Below, one piece after another: positions 43,669-53,189 of a DNA stretch of 64,000 bases. The notes below the pieces were generated by a model. The model was given only the letters and a program-made list of their open reading frames with translations, was not told the origin of the DNA and made no database searches. The first letter of the stretch is position 1. Every line of letters begins with the position of its first letter. The position numbers and the translations under genes are program-made. The DNA comes from Pisciglobus halotolerans (GTDB taxonomy: Bacteria; Bacillota; Bacilli; Lactobacillales; Carnobacteriaceae): assembly GCF_900113675.1 (NCBI RefSeq), contig NZ_FOQE01000001.1:1-64000 (forward strand), given 5' to 3'.

Positions 43669-44613
43669 CTATTTATGATAGGCTGCTTCTTTTTGTTTCA
43701 ATGCTTCTACTTCTGACTCACGGCAATAAACAAAGTGTCCAGGAACGATTTCACGCATTTTTTCTTCTTCGCCGTTAGCTTGTCTTGGTACGTACTGTGT
43801 ACGGCGACGACTACGTTCATATTCAGGGTCTGGCAGCGGAACAGCAGACAGCAAGCTTTCCGTGTAAGAATGCAATGGTCTATTGTAAACATCTTCAGCA
43901 GGAGCCAATTCTAGCAGCTTGCCTGCATTCATAACCCCGATCCGGTCACTGATATATTTTACCATAGAGAGGTCATGGGCAATGAATAAGAATGTCAGTC
44001 CTTGCGATTTTTGCAATTCCATCAGCAAGTTCACGACCTGCGCTTGAATGGATACATCTAATGCAGAGATTGGTTCATCGGCTACAATAAATTTCGGTTT
44101 AACTGCCAAAGCACGTGCAATACCGATCCGCTGACGTTGACCACCTGAAAACTCATGTGGATAACGAGTAGCGTGGTCAGGATTTAGTCCAACCAATTCT
44201 AGCAGTTCATTGACACGTTTATTCCGTTCAGCTTGTGATGAAGCCAAACCATGAATGTCGATTCCTTCTGCAATGATGTCTCGGATCTTCATCTTAGGAT
44301 TCAAGGAAGCATATGGATCTTGGAAGATCATTTGCATGTCCCGTCTAAATTGCAACATATCTTTCTTTCCAGAAATATTGTGTACTTTTGTTCCTTCAAA
44401 GTCGATTTCGCCATCTGTTGGATCATACAAACGAATAATGGAACGTCCTGTAGTAGATTTACCAGAACCAGATTCTCCTACTAACCCGAATGTTTCTCCT
44501 TTATAAATGTCAAAGGAAACATCATCGACAGCGCGAACTTCATTTTTAGTGCCAGCATTAAAGTATTGTTTTAAGTGTTTGACTTCTAAGATTTTTTCTC
44601 TATTGTCTGCCAT
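43669..44613 (-). CDS. oppF: Oligopeptide ABC transporter ATPase OppF
   Basis: This is one of two ATPases driving oligopeptide import. Walker A is GESGSGKST near residue 42, followed by the dipeptide/oligopeptide-specific motif FQDPYASLNPKMKI, signature [15 protein letters not shown], Walker B FIVADEPISALD and switch FIAHDLSMV. The C-terminal oligopeptide extension includes YTESLLSAVPLPDPE and a Cys in HFVYCRESE that may ligate an iron-sulfur cluster in related proteins. The start overlaps the oppD stop by one base. It is the last gene of the opp permease operon. Confidence 0.95.
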   Translation of the reverse strand: MADNREKILEVKHLKQYFNAGTKNEVRAVDDVSFDIYKGETFGLVGESGSGKSTTGRSIIRLYDPTDGEIDFEGTKVHNISGKKDMLQFRRDMQMIFQDPYASLNPKMKIRDIIAEGIDIHGLASSQAERNKRVNELLELVGLNPDHATRYPHEFSGGQRQRIGIARALAVKPKFIVADEPISALDVSIQAQVVNLLMELQKSQGLTFLFIAHDLSMVKYISDRIGVMNAGKLLELAPAEDVYNRPLHSYTESLLSAVPLPDPEYERSRRRTQYVPRQANGEEEKMREIVPGHFVYCRESEVEALKQKEAAYHK

Positions 44614-45677
44614 TATACTGTTCCCCCTTCAGCTACAGGATGGCCTTCAGCATATCTCTTTTTGAACAGTTCTTGACGAGCTTTGATTTCTGCAGGAGGC
44701 TCGACAGCAGGCGCATCTTCATGTAACAACCAAGTTGCAGCATAATGCGTATCTGAAATTTTGAACATTGGCGGCTCGTATTCTGTATCGATTTTCATAG
44801 CATATGCATTACGTGGTGCAAATGCATCTCCTTTAGGCGGATCTAGCAAATCAGGAGGTGTTCCTGGAATCGCATAAAGCGATCCTTCTGTCTCTAATGT
44901 CGGCATAGAAGCCAACAATCCCCATGTATAAGGATGTTGCGGGTTGTAGAAGATTTCATCTACTGTTCCCACTTCAACGATTTTACCAGCATACATAACA
45001 GCAACGCGGTCGGCTACGTTAGCAACGACACCTAGGTCATGCGTGATAAAGATGATAGACGTATCGATTTTACTTTGTAATTGTTTCATCAATTCTAAAA
45101 TTTGTGCTTGAATCGTTACGTCTAATGCAGTCGTCGGTTCGTCGGCGATCAAGATCTCAGGGCTGCATGCCAAAGCGATCGCGATAACGATCCGTTGGCG
45201 CTGTCCACCTGAAAATTGGTGCGGATATTGTTTCATTCGATTTTTAGCGTTTGGCAATCCTACCAATTCTAACAATTTCAACGCTCTAGCATGTGCTTCT
45301 TCTTTGTTCATATTTTGATGAATACGCAAAGGTTCAGCTACCTGTTTCCCGATTGTTGTTGTCGGATTAAGAGAAGTCATTGGATCTTGGAAAATCATCG
45401 CAATTTCTTTTCCGCGAATGCCTTGCATGTCTTTTTCAGATTTTTTAACAAGGTCTTGTCCATTGAATAGGATCTCGCCTTTTTCAATATTTGCATTTTG
45501 AGAAAGCAGGCGCATAATACTTCTGGTCGTAACAGATTTTCCTGAACCGGATTCTCCAACGATCGCCAATGTTTCTCCTTTTTTCAAATCAAAATTGACA
45601 CCACGAATGGCTTGTACTTTACCAGCGAAAGTGTCGAATGTGATGTTTAAATCTTTTACTTCTAAAATATTACTCAT
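44613..45677 (-). CDS. oppD: Oligopeptide ABC transporter ATPase OppD
   Basis: This is the second ATPase of the oligopeptide importer. Walker [10 protein letters not shown] lies near residue 40, then [22 protein letters not shown], signature [15 protein letters not shown], Walker [17 protein letters not shown] and switch [22 protein letters not shown]. The C-terminal family motif [13 protein letters not shown] and [20 protein letters not shown] is present. The length of 354 residues fits OppD. It follows oppC after 16 bp and overlaps oppF by one base (TAATG). Confidence 0.95.
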   Translation of the reverse strand: MSNILEVKDLNITFDTFAGKVQAIRGVNFDLKKGETLAIVGESGSGKSVTTRSIMRLLSQNANIEKGEILFNGQDLVKKSEKDMQGIRGKEIAMIFQDPMTSLNPTTTIGKQVAEPLRIHQNMNKEEAHARALKLLELVGLPNAKNRMKQYPHQFSGGQRQRIVIAIALACSPEILIADEPTTALDVTIQAQILELMKQLQSKIDTSIIFITHDLGVVANVADRVAVMYAGKIVEVGTVDEIFYNPQHPYTWGLLASMPTLETEGSLYAIPGTPPDLLDPPKGDAFAPRNAYAMKIDTEYEPPMFKISDTHYAATWLLHEDAPAVEPPAEIKARQELFKKRYAEGHPVAEGGTV

Positions 45678-45693
45678 TCATAGTCACCTCTCG

Positions 45694-46740
45694 CTAATCT
45701 TTCATTTTCGGATCAAATGCGTCGCGAAGTCCGTCAGCCAGCAAGTTAAAGGCAATCATCAAGACACAGATAACGCCTGCTGGATACCACATCAAGTGTG
45801 GCAAGAAACGGAAAGTCTTATATCCATCGTTGATCAATGTACCTAATGAAGCTGTAGGAGCCGGGATACCGATTCCGATAAAGCTTAAGAAGGCTTCGAA
45901 GAAAATAGCAGATGGAATAGAGAACATCGTTTGAATAATGATGACCCCAGATAAGTTAGGAATCAAATGTTTTAATGCGATTTGAACAGGCGATTCTCCT
46001 AATGCACGAGCAGCTAGAATATATTCTTGATTTTTTAGTTTCAATGTTTGGGCACGAACAACACGCGCCATTGAAATCCATCCAGTAATCGCTAAGGCAA
46101 TAATGATTGAAGTGATACCTGGATTTAATACCAATAGCATCAAAATGACGACAACGAGGTTCGGTACACCGGAAATGATTTCTAAGATCCGCTGCATCAC
46201 GTTATCCACACGTCCGCCGTACCAACCAGAAACAAGTCCATAGGTTACCCCAATGGTTAAGTCAAATAAGGCTGCTACAAAAGCGATCAATAGGGATACT
46301 CGTGTTCCATATAAAATACGAGACAATAAGTCGCGTCCTAGACTATCTGTTCCTAAAAAGTAGTAAACATCATCTGGAACATTTTGCTGTTCATATTTAT
46401 CCACACGAGTGGTGCCAGCAACTGAAGTTCCATTAAGTCCATTGATATCGACTCCTGGGATCTTAGGCGGTAAGTTAGCGTGTTGGATCACCTGTGCATT
46501 TGGATCTCTTGGTGCAAGGATTGGTGCAGCAACAGATGCCAACATCATTAAAATCAACACGATCAAACTAAGAACTGCTGCTTTGTTTTTCTTTAAACGT
46601 CTCCATGAATCTTGTAAAAAACTCAACGAAGGGGCCGCGATTTTTTCGCTATCTTCCTTTTGTGCACCCGTCGCCCGTTCAAACATATCAGGAGAGATTT
46701 TGATTGTTTCATCTGCAACTGAATGATTTTCGTTACTCAT
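45694..46740 (-). CDS. oppC: Oligopeptide ABC transporter permease OppC
   Basis: This inner permease subunit of the oligopeptide importer has an N-terminal cytoplasmic tail of about 45 residues before the first membrane helix (NKAAVLSLIVLILMMLASV). The pattern YYFLGTDSLGRDLLSRILYGTRVSL is the OppC landmark. The coupling loop lies near AARALGESPVQIALKHLIPN. EAFLSFIGIGIPAPTASLGTLI follows, also typical. The length is 348 residues. It begins 2 bp after oppB. Confidence 0.95.
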   Translation of the reverse strand: MSNENHSVADETIKISPDMFERATGAQKEDSEKIAAPSLSFLQDSWRRLKKNKAAVLSLIVLILMMLASVAAPILAPRDPNAQVIQHANLPPKIPGVDINGLNGTSVAGTTRVDKYEQQNVPDDVYYFLGTDSLGRDLLSRILYGTRVSLLIAFVAALFDLTIGVTYGLVSGWYGGRVDNVMQRILEIISGVPNLVVVILMLLVLNPGITSIIIALAITGWISMARVVRAQTLKLKNQEYILAARALGESPVQIALKHLIPNLSGVIIIQTMFSIPSAIFFEAFLSFIGIGIPAPTASLGTLINDGYKTFRFLPHLMWYPAGVICVLMIAFNLLADGLRDAFDPKMKD

Positions 46741-46742
46741 GT

Positions 46743-47687
46743 TTACTCTCCCCTTTCATTTGAAACACGAATACGCGGATCGATAACACCATAAAGAATG
46801 TCTACAACTAAGATAATAAATACTAACATTGCGGAGTATAAAATAGTGACACCCATAATCGTTGGGTAGTCATTTGTCGTAATCGATTTTACAAACTGCT
46901 CTCCAATTCCTGGGATAGCAAAAATGTTTTCAACAACCATTGAACCAGTCATCAATGCGACCGCCATTGGTCCTAAAATAGTTACAAGTGGAATCAATGC
47001 ATTCCGTACACCATGTTTAAAGGCAACTGCCCAGCGGCTAAGTCCTTTGGCACGAGCCAATTCGATATAGTCACTGCTTAAAACGTCAACCATCTCTGTA
47101 CGGATAAAACGTGCAGAATCGGCTAGAGGACTGATGGCTAAAGCGATGGTCGGAAGAATAGAAGATCTAAACCCACCGTCCCAAAGAGCAATCGGGAACC
47201 ATTTCAGATAAACACCAAATACTAATTGGAGTAACACGGCAATAACAAAGTTCGGAATCGAGCGTCCAATAATAGCTGTAAATGTAGCGGCTGTATCAAC
47301 CCATGTATTTTGCTTCATCGCAGCAATTACACCAAGCACAATACCAAGGATCGTTCCGATAAGAACGGCTTGCGCACCTAGCTGCAACGATGGTCCAACA
47401 CGAGTAGACAAAAGTTGAGTAACGGGCGTATTGTCAAATTGGAAAGACGTTCCTAAGTCACCAGTGACCAAACCACCCATATATCTTAAGTATTGAACAG
47501 GAACTGGATCATTTAATCCGTATTGTTCGTTCATAATATATATTTGTTCTTCTGAAAGCTTATCCTGGTTTGTATAGGGTGTTCCAGGTAAGAGCTTCAT
47601 GAGAAAGAACGTAATCGATGCAATTAAAAATAATGTCAACAACATGTAAAATAGTCGCTTAGCTAGATATTTTCCATAACTTTTCAT
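46743..47687 (-). CDS. oppB: Oligopeptide ABC transporter permease OppB
   Basis: This is the outer permease subunit and first gene of the oppBCDF unit. The first helix (LFYMLLTLFLIASITFFLMKLLPGTPY) carries the PGTP motif of the family. GLNDPVPVQYLRYMGGLVTGDLGTSFQF precedes the core. The coupling segment is in LSSDYIELARAKGLSRWAVAFKHGVRNALIP, and VVENIFAIPGIGEQFVKSI follows. The 314 residues match OppB. The binding proteins are not in this operon but lie as separately promoted genes upstream at 48422-52101. Confidence 0.95.
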   Translation of the reverse strand: MKSYGKYLAKRLFYMLLTLFLIASITFFLMKLLPGTPYTNQDKLSEEQIYIMNEQYGLNDPVPVQYLRYMGGLVTGDLGTSFQFDNTPVTQLLSTRVGPSLQLGAQAVLIGTILGIVLGVIAAMKQNTWVDTAATFTAIIGRSIPNFVIAVLLQLVFGVYLKWFPIALWDGGFRSSILPTIALAISPLADSARFIRTEMVDVLSSDYIELARAKGLSRWAVAFKHGVRNALIPLVTILGPMAVALMTGSMVVENIFAIPGIGEQFVKSITTNDYPTIMGVTILYSAMLVFIILVVDILYGVIDPRIRVSNERGE

Positions 47688-47972
47688 CGATTAAAACACC
47701 TCCACTGAATTATTTTAATTTTCACACAAAAAAGACTATACTATATAGAATAGCTTCTTGAAGGTTAATTTGCAATTTTTTTTTGTATTTCTTTTCTAAA
47801 ATAAATAAAATATTAAAGAAAAATGACAAAATTTCATCATTTCTTTTTTTTTACTCACTAAACATTAGTTGTCCTACTCTCTTCTGCTGCTTTCTTCTTC
47901 TATTTTTTATTGTACTCTTTTTTGTTTTCCTGTACTCTATTCAATAGAATCATTAAATGAGGAGAGCATGAG

Positions 47973-48338
47973 ATGAAAAAAAAGTTTACCCCTTTAAATA
48001 CATGGATCGTCCTGACCATCCTTCTTTTTATCCTCGAATGGATCATGGAACGCGACATCACTTTTTTAAACACAACCAATCTTTTCTTTTTTCCAGCTGG
48101 ATTTTTTTTGATCATCGGTTTATTCAGTTTAGCGATCTATTCTGGTTCATTCGACTTCTTTCATTACAGTATGCGAAAAGCCGGCCAGCGAATGAAAAAA
48201 CAGAATGAAGAAGACTATCCTATCCGACCTTTGTCTCAATCAGTAGGGACAGTCCACCGCTTTTTCATTACTGTAGGAACGGGATTAATGGTGATCTGTC
48301 TATTAGCTTTAATGGGTTTCTATTTATTCGAACATTGA
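47973..48338 (+). CDS. DUF3899 membrane protein
   Basis: This small membrane protein of 121 residues matches the DUF3899 family. Hydrophobic segments lie at about residues 11-24 (WIVLTILLFILEWI), 39-56 (FFPAGFFLIIGLFSLAIY) and 98-117 (FFITVGTGLMVICLLALMGF). The middle part is basic and polar (RKAGQRMKKQNEEDY). GAGGAGAG precedes the ATG. It is the only plus-strand gene inside the opp locus, between oppB and oppA. DUF3899 genes are known next to peptide transporters in related genera, but no function is established. Confidence 0.82.
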   Translation: MKKKFTPLNTWIVLTILLFILEWIMERDITFLNTTNLFFFPAGFFLIIGLFSLAIYSGSFDFFHYSMRKAGQRMKKQNEEDYPIRPLSQSVGTVHRFFITVGTGLMVICLLALMGFYLFEH

Positions 48339-48353
48339 ATATCTCTACATTAA

Positions 48354-48397
48354 GAAAAAAAGAAACAGAAACATATCCAGCCGTTTCTGTTTCTTTT
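48354..48397. terminator. Bidirectional terminator
   Basis: AAAAGAAACAGAAAC pairs with GTTTCTGTTTCTTTT around a 10-base loop. It serves the DUF3899 gene and the convergent oppA. Confidence 0.85.
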
Positions 48398-48421
48398 ATT
48401 TTTCTACCTATTTAAAGGAAA

Positions 48422-50113
48422 TTATTCTTTTCCTTCAACATAAGCCCATTTATAAGAATAGTCTGCTCCGACTAAGTGAGTAGCCAAGTCTTTAACATAT
48501 GGTTTTTCTAGTACTGCGTAAACACGTTGGTATACTGGTGCAACACCCGCTGTATCCATCAAGACTTTTTCAGCTTCTTGCATATCTTTCCAGCGTGCTT
48601 CCAAGTCACTAACGTTTGATTGTGCGCTTTCGATCAGTTTGTCGTACTCTTCATTAGAGTAGCCAGACTGGTTGTTTCCGTTATTTGTTTCAAATAGTTC
48701 CAAGAAGTTGATTGGGTCAGCATAGTCAGCACCCCATCCTGCTAATTGGATGTCATAGTCTTGTTTAGAGTTAGCATCTAAACGAACTTTAAACGGAACG
48801 TTTTTCAGAGAGATTTTCAGACCTGGTAAGTTTTCTTGCAATTGTGCCTGCATGAATTCACCCGTTCTTTTAGCATTTTCAGTATCATCTCCAAGCAGTT
48901 CAAGCGTTAGAGAATCTTCACCTAATTCTTCCAAACCTTTTTCCCAATATTTTTTAGCTTGGTCGGCATCGTAAGCTAACAGCGCTCCATTTTCTTCACG
49001 GAAATCTTTACTTGATTCAGGTCCTTTAGCCAACCCTTCAGGAACCAAGCCATCGATCGGCAATGAGCCATTTTGTAGGATCGTGTCTGCAAAAGCTTTC
49101 TTATCAAAAGCCATTGCCAATGCTTTACGGATATTTTCGTTTGCTAAAGCTGTTTTTTCTCCATTACGTTCTTGGTTGAACTTGAAGTAGAAAACAGAAG
49201 ATGTTTCTTGGTTAGTCAAGTCAGGATTATCTTGTTGAGTCTGTACATATTCACCAGACAGTGTCATCCGGTCGATTTCGCCAGTTTCATATAAATTCAA
49301 TGCTGTTGATGTTTCTTTTACTACGTCCACATTGATTTTATCCAGTTTAACTGTATCAGCATCCCAATAATCTTCATTTTTTTCCATGGACCAGCTTAAG
49401 CCAGTTCCATCCCAGTCAGTCATGACAAATGGACCATTATATAGAAGAGAATCACTGTTTGAAGCGTATTTATCTCCCTTTTCATTGAAGTAGTTTTCAT
49501 TTTGAGGAAGGAACATTGCAAGTGTCAGCAAATCTTTAAAATAAGGAACTTGTGTTTCTAGCTGAACTTCTAACGTTTTATCATCAACAGCTTTAGCGCC
49601 CAATTCATCGGGTTCCTTTTCTCCAGCTAGAATACCTGCAGCATTCTTTACAACATCTTCAATCATATAAGAATACTCAGAAGCTGTTTTTGGATCTGCC
49701 AAACGTTTCCAAGCAAAAACAAAGTCATTTGCTGTTACTGGATCACCATTTGACCACTTAGCATCTTCTCTGATTTTAAAGGTATAAGTCAAACCATCTT
49801 CGCTGACTTCAGGTTCTTCAGCAGCCATTCCTAAGACCAATTCTCCATCAGGTCCTTGACGATAAAGACCTTCATTAACGTTATTGATCACGTTAAAGCT
49901 GGCTGCATCCGTTGCTAAAACTGTATCCATTGATGGAATTTCAGCTGATTCGATCAAATTAAGTACTTGTTCTCCATCTGGCTTTGCAGCATCCCCTTTG
50001 CTTGAGCCAGAAGATGATGTACCTTCTGATGTGCTTCCACCTCCACATGCAGTTAAGGCGACTGAAGCCATCGTAGCAATTCCTAGTAAACTTAATAACT
50101 TATTCTTTTTCAT
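48422..50113 (-). CDS. oppA: Oligopeptide-binding lipoprotein OppA (copy 1)
   Basis: This extracellular peptide-binding lipoprotein feeds the OppBCDF importer. The signal peptide ends in lipobox ALTAC (Cys23), then a Gly/Ser-rich spacer. The family-5 solute-binding core includes MAAEEPEVSEDGLTYTFKIREDAKWSNGDPVTANDFVFAWKRL near residue 100. The frame starts 10 codons earlier, but the ATG at 50113 follows a GGGGGA site and begins the signal peptide (MKKNKLLSLLG). It is closely similar to the next gene along its full length. It has its own promoter, and a candidate CodY box lies upstream. Confidence 0.94.
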   Translation of the reverse strand: MKKNKLLSLLGIATMASVALTACGGGSTSEGTSSSGSSKGDAAKPDGEQVLNLIESAEIPSMDTVLATDAASFNVINNVNEGLYRQGPDGELVLGMAAEEPEVSEDGLTYTFKIREDAKWSNGDPVTANDFVFAWKRLADPKTASEYSYMIEDVVKNAAGILAGEKEPDELGAKAVDDKTLEVQLETQVPYFKDLLTLAMFLPQNENYFNEKGDKYASNSDSLLYNGPFVMTDWDGTGLSWSMEKNEDYWDADTVKLDKINVDVVKETSTALNLYETGEIDRMTLSGEYVQTQQDNPDLTNQETSSVFYFKFNQERNGEKTALANENIRKALAMAFDKKAFADTILQNGSLPIDGLVPEGLAKGPESSKDFREENGALLAYDADQAKKYWEKGLEELGEDSLTLELLGDDTENAKRTGEFMQAQLQENLPGLKISLKNVPFKVRLDANSKQDYDIQLAGWGADYADPINFLELFETNNGNNQSGYSNEEYDKLIESAQSNVSDLEARWKDMQEAEKVLMDTAGVAPVYQRVYAVLEKPYVKDLATHLVGADYSYKWAYVEGKE

Positions 50114-50178
50114 GATGTTTCCCCCTTTTTGTGAGTAATCCAAATTGGATTTTCAGCAAAAATTAATTTACTAGCCAT

Positions 50179-50207
50179 ATATTATCATCTATTTATCATA
50201 AAAACAA
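50179..50207 (-). promoter_or_regulatory. oppA copy 1 promoter
   Basis: On the minus strand TTGTTT (50207-50202), 17 bp, TAATAT (50184-50179). The region AGATGATAATATATGG is identical to that in front of copy 2. Confidence 0.6.
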
Positions 50208-50259
50208 CTGTAAAATGGTTTTTATTTTAACATTTTCTCATTTTTTACCCATGTAGTGA

Positions 50260-50274
50260 ATTTTTCTGAAACTT
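50260..50274. promoter_or_regulatory. Candidate CodY box
   Basis: ATTTTTCTGAAACTT matches the CodY consensus AATTTTCWGAAAATT at 13 of 15 positions. It lies about 55 bp upstream of the -35 of oppA copy 1. CodY control of peptide uptake is common in low-GC Gram-positives; control here is inference. Confidence 0.45.
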
Positions 50275-50397
50275 TCAGTCTGTTTTAGGCACTGGAATGT
50301 AAAGAGCATTTTCTTCTTTTTTGGTACCCATCTTTTTGGCATCACTTTTTTTAGATACTTTTCTTCGCAAAAAATGATAGATGCACTTTTTACAAAC

Positions 50398-50444
50398 AAA
50401 AAAACAGCCACCATCAACAAACTGTTGAGGTAGCTGTTTTTTTT
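50398..50444 (-). terminator. Terminator of oppA copy 2
   Basis: On the minus strand AAAAAACAGCTACC and GGTGGCTGTTTTTT pair around an inner CTCAACA/TGTTGAT stem. It lies 5 bp past the stop. Confidence 0.85.
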
Positions 50445-50448
50445 AAAC

Positions 50449-52101
50449 CTATTTTTGTACAGAAGCCCATTTGTATGAATCTTCTGCCCCTACTAGGTGA
50501 GATGTAAAGTCTTTTACATATGGTTTTTCCAAAATTGCAAACACACGTTGGTAAACAGGTGCAATTGGAGCATCTTCCATTAAGATTTTTTCTGCTTCAC
50601 GCATATCTTCCCAACGTTGCGGCAAGTTAGAGGCGTTGTTTCTAGCACTTTCGATCAATTTATCATATTCTGGATTTGAATATGCTTCTGAGTTGTTGCT
50701 GTTGCCTGTTTCAAACAATTCTAAGAAGTTCATTGGGTCAGCATAATCTGCGCCCCAAAGTGCCAATTGGATATCATAGTCGCCTTTAGAGTTTGAATCT
50801 AGACGTGCTTTGAATGGTACGTTTCTCAATTTGATGCTTAGGCCAGGTAACTTAGATTGCATTTGAGCTTGCATGTATTCACCTGTTCTCTTAGCATTTT
50901 CAGTATCATCACCAAGCAATTCAAGCGTAACAGAGTCAACGCCTAATTCTTCCAAACCTTTTTCCCAATAATCTTTCGCTTGATCTGCATTATAAGATAA
51001 CAAGTCGCCATTTTGTTCACGGAAGTCATTATTTGAATCGGGATCACTTGCTAAACCTTCTGGTACAATGCCATTAGCTGGCATCGATCCGTTTTGCAAA
51101 ATCGTATCTACAAAGCCTTGTTTGTCAAAAGACATAGAGATGGCTTTACGAATATTTGGATTTGCTAATGGTGTGTCTTCGCCATTACGTTCTTGGTTAA
51201 GTTTAAAGAAAGCAACGGTTGAAGTAGCTTCATCTTTCAAATCAGGATTGCCTTGTTGTGTTTGTACATATTCACCTGTCAACTTCATGCGATCGATATC
51301 GCCAGATTCATACAAGTTCAATGCAGTAGAAGTTTCTTTAATCACATCCACATTGATTTCATCTAATTGTACTGTGTCTGCATCCCAATAAGTATCATTC
51401 TTTTCTAATGACCAACTTAAGCCAGTTCCATCCCAATTCGTCATCGTAAATGGTCCATTATAAAGAAGAGAGTCACTGTTAGAAGCATATTTATTGCCCA
51501 TTTCATTTACAAAATCTTCATTTTGCGGTAAGAACATTGACAATACAAGCAAGTCCTTAAAGTAAGGAACAGGTGTTTCTAATTGTACTTCTAAAGTTTT
51601 GTCATCTAGGGCTTTCGCACCTAGTTCGTCCGGTTCCATATCACCTTTTAAAATCGCTCCTGCATTTTTCACTACGCCATCGATCATATAAGCATATTCA
51701 GAAGCTGATGTTGGATCTGCTAAACGTTTCCATGCAAAAACAAAGTCATTAGCTGTTACAGGATCACCATTTGACCAATTAGCATCTTCTCTGATTTTAA
51801 AAGTATAGGTTAAGTTATCTTCGCTGACTTCTGGTTCTTCAGCTGCCATTCCCAATACTAATTTGTTATCGGGTCCTTGACGGTACAAACCTTCGTTTAC
51901 GTTATTCATCACATTAAAACTAGCAGAATCTGTTGCCAAAACTGTATCCATTGATGGAATTTCAGCTGATTCGATCAAATTTAAAACTTGTTTCCCATCT
52001 CCTGATGAAGGTTGAGATGAATCTCCGCCTCCACAAGCTGCTAAAGCAATAGCAGAAATTCCAATCGTTCCTAACAATCCAGCTAATTTACTTTTTTTCA
52101 T
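50449..52101 (-). CDS. oppA: Oligopeptide-binding lipoprotein OppA (copy 2)
   Basis: This second OppA lipoprotein has 550 residues. Lipobox ALAAC places the lipidated Cys at residue 23. The mature protein shares long identical runs with copy 1, such as VLNLIESAEIPSMDTVLATD and TAFINLYE-like segments around ETSTALNLYE, as well as the same C-terminal YKWA ending. Differences concentrate in surface stretches, for example after the lipobox and around DPDSNNDFREQNGDL. A tandem duplication followed by divergence explains the pair and may widen peptide specificity. GGAGGAG precedes the ATG. Confidence 0.94.
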   Translation of the reverse strand: MKKSKLAGLLGTIGISAIALAACGGGDSSQPSSGDGKQVLNLIESAEIPSMDTVLATDSASFNVMNNVNEGLYRQGPDNKLVLGMAAEEPEVSEDNLTYTFKIREDANWSNGDPVTANDFVFAWKRLADPTSASEYAYMIDGVVKNAGAILKGDMEPDELGAKALDDKTLEVQLETPVPYFKDLLVLSMFLPQNEDFVNEMGNKYASNSDSLLYNGPFTMTNWDGTGLSWSLEKNDTYWDADTVQLDEINVDVIKETSTALNLYESGDIDRMKLTGEYVQTQQGNPDLKDEATSTVAFFKLNQERNGEDTPLANPNIRKAISMSFDKQGFVDTILQNGSMPANGIVPEGLASDPDSNNDFREQNGDLLSYNADQAKDYWEKGLEELGVDSVTLELLGDDTENAKRTGEYMQAQMQSKLPGLSIKLRNVPFKARLDSNSKGDYDIQLALWGADYADPMNFLELFETGNSNNSEAYSNPEYDKLIESARNNASNLPQRWEDMREAEKILMEDAPIAPVYQRVFAILEKPYVKDFTSHLVGAEDSYKWASVQK

Positions 52102-52490
52102 GTTGCTCCTCCTTAGAATCCAAACTTTATTAAAGCTTTTTATTTAATGCTGCGTGACGGTAATGGCGTTTACCTACCATATATTATCATCTTCTTTTTT
52201 TAAAAACAAACGAATCCCATTGCATTCACATTTTTAAGTTATTTTTACACATTTTTTTTTAATTTATATTTAATATCATTTGAACAAAATCCATTATTTA
52301 TTGATCTGTTTTTTAAGCTGTTTTGTTTTGATGGATTAAATTCATCTTTTACCTTTCACTTTCCTTATTTTTTCCCCACTCTCTCCTCCTGTACTTATTT
52401 AAGAAAAAGCATGAAAAGTGTTATCCTTTCATTTTTTTAAGGTTTAAGGTATGATGAAGGAGTAGTAGTTAATTGAAAGGGGATACAACT
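52102..52490. other. Divergent promoter region oppA copy 2 / rplY
   Basis: No gene is seen. On the minus strand TTGTTT (52209-52204), 17 bp, TAATAT (52186-52181) is the oppA copy 2 promoter, the same layout as copy 1. On the plus strand TATGAT (52450-52455) is the likely -10 of the L25 gene; its -35 is poor (TTTCAT). The middle is very AT-rich. Confidence 0.6.
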
Positions 52491-53117
52491 ATGAAAGTGA
52501 CTGTAATGAAAAGAGAAGATCTTGGTACAGGAGCATCTGCACGTTATCGCCGTGAAGAAAAAATTCCTGGAGTTATCTACGGCAAAGGAAGAGAGACGGT
52601 TCCTGTCTTATTAAATGAAAGAGAAATTGAAGAAGTGATTCGAACTTTAGGTAGACAAGCTATCTTTGACATTGAAACACCAGATGGCAAAACACAGCAA
52701 GTCTTCATTAAAGAAGTCCAAAAAGAGTCTTTACGAGATCACCTGCTGCATGTCAGCTTACAAACGATCCAAGCTGGACAAAAAATCACTGTTGAAGTAC
52801 CGATTATTTTAGAAAATACAGAAGAAGTAAAAAGAGGGATCTTAGATCAACCTGTATACGAAGTTACGATCGAAGCAACACCATCTAATGTTCCAACTGA
52901 ATTTACTCTAGACGTTGGTGAATTAGAAATTGGCGATGCATTGAACGTTTCCGACTTGAAATCAGCAGAAGGTGTTACGATTATAGACGAACCTGATACG
53001 CTGATCGCTCAAGTACTGCCTCCAGCTGCTGAAGAACCAACTGAACCGACAGATGCTTCAGAAGGTGAACCAGGCTTAGTAGGCGATGAGCAACCTGGAG
53101 CTGAAACAAATCTCTAG
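52491..53117 (+). CDS. rplY: 50S ribosomal protein L25 / general stress protein Ctc
   Basis: This is the long (Ctc/TL5-type) form of L25, which binds 5S rRNA. The N-terminal L25 domain (about residues 1-92) starts MKVTVMKREDLGTGASARYRREEKIPGVIYGKG. The C-terminal beta domain (about 93-185) has LHVSLQTIQAGQKITVEVPI and PSNVPTEFTLDVGELEIGDALNVSDL. A Pro/Glu-rich tail closes the protein. The frame opens 6 codons earlier, but AAAGGGG before the ATG at 52491 fixes the start. In Bacillus the ctc form is stress-induced; regulation here is not visible. Confidence 0.93.
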   Translation: MKVTVMKREDLGTGASARYRREEKIPGVIYGKGRETVPVLLNEREIEEVIRTLGRQAIFDIETPDGKTQQVFIKEVQKESLRDHLLHVSLQTIQAGQKITVEVPIILENTEEVKRGILDQPVYEVTIEATPSNVPTEFTLDVGELEIGDALNVSDLKSAEGVTIIDEPDTLIAQVLPPAAEEPTEPTDASEGEPGLVGDEQPGAETNL

Positions 53118-53141
53118 AATGATTAACATTCCTAAAAAAAC

Positions 53142-53188
53142 AATGGATCTCACAGCAAGCATACTCCTGCAGCTGTGAGATCCATTTT
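53142..53188. terminator. Bidirectional terminator, rplY and flagellar operon
   Basis: AATGGATCTCACAGC pairs with GCTGTGAGATCCATT, with T runs on both outer sides. It ends the convergent rplY gene and the flagellar operon. Confidence 0.92.
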
Positions 53189-53189
53189 T

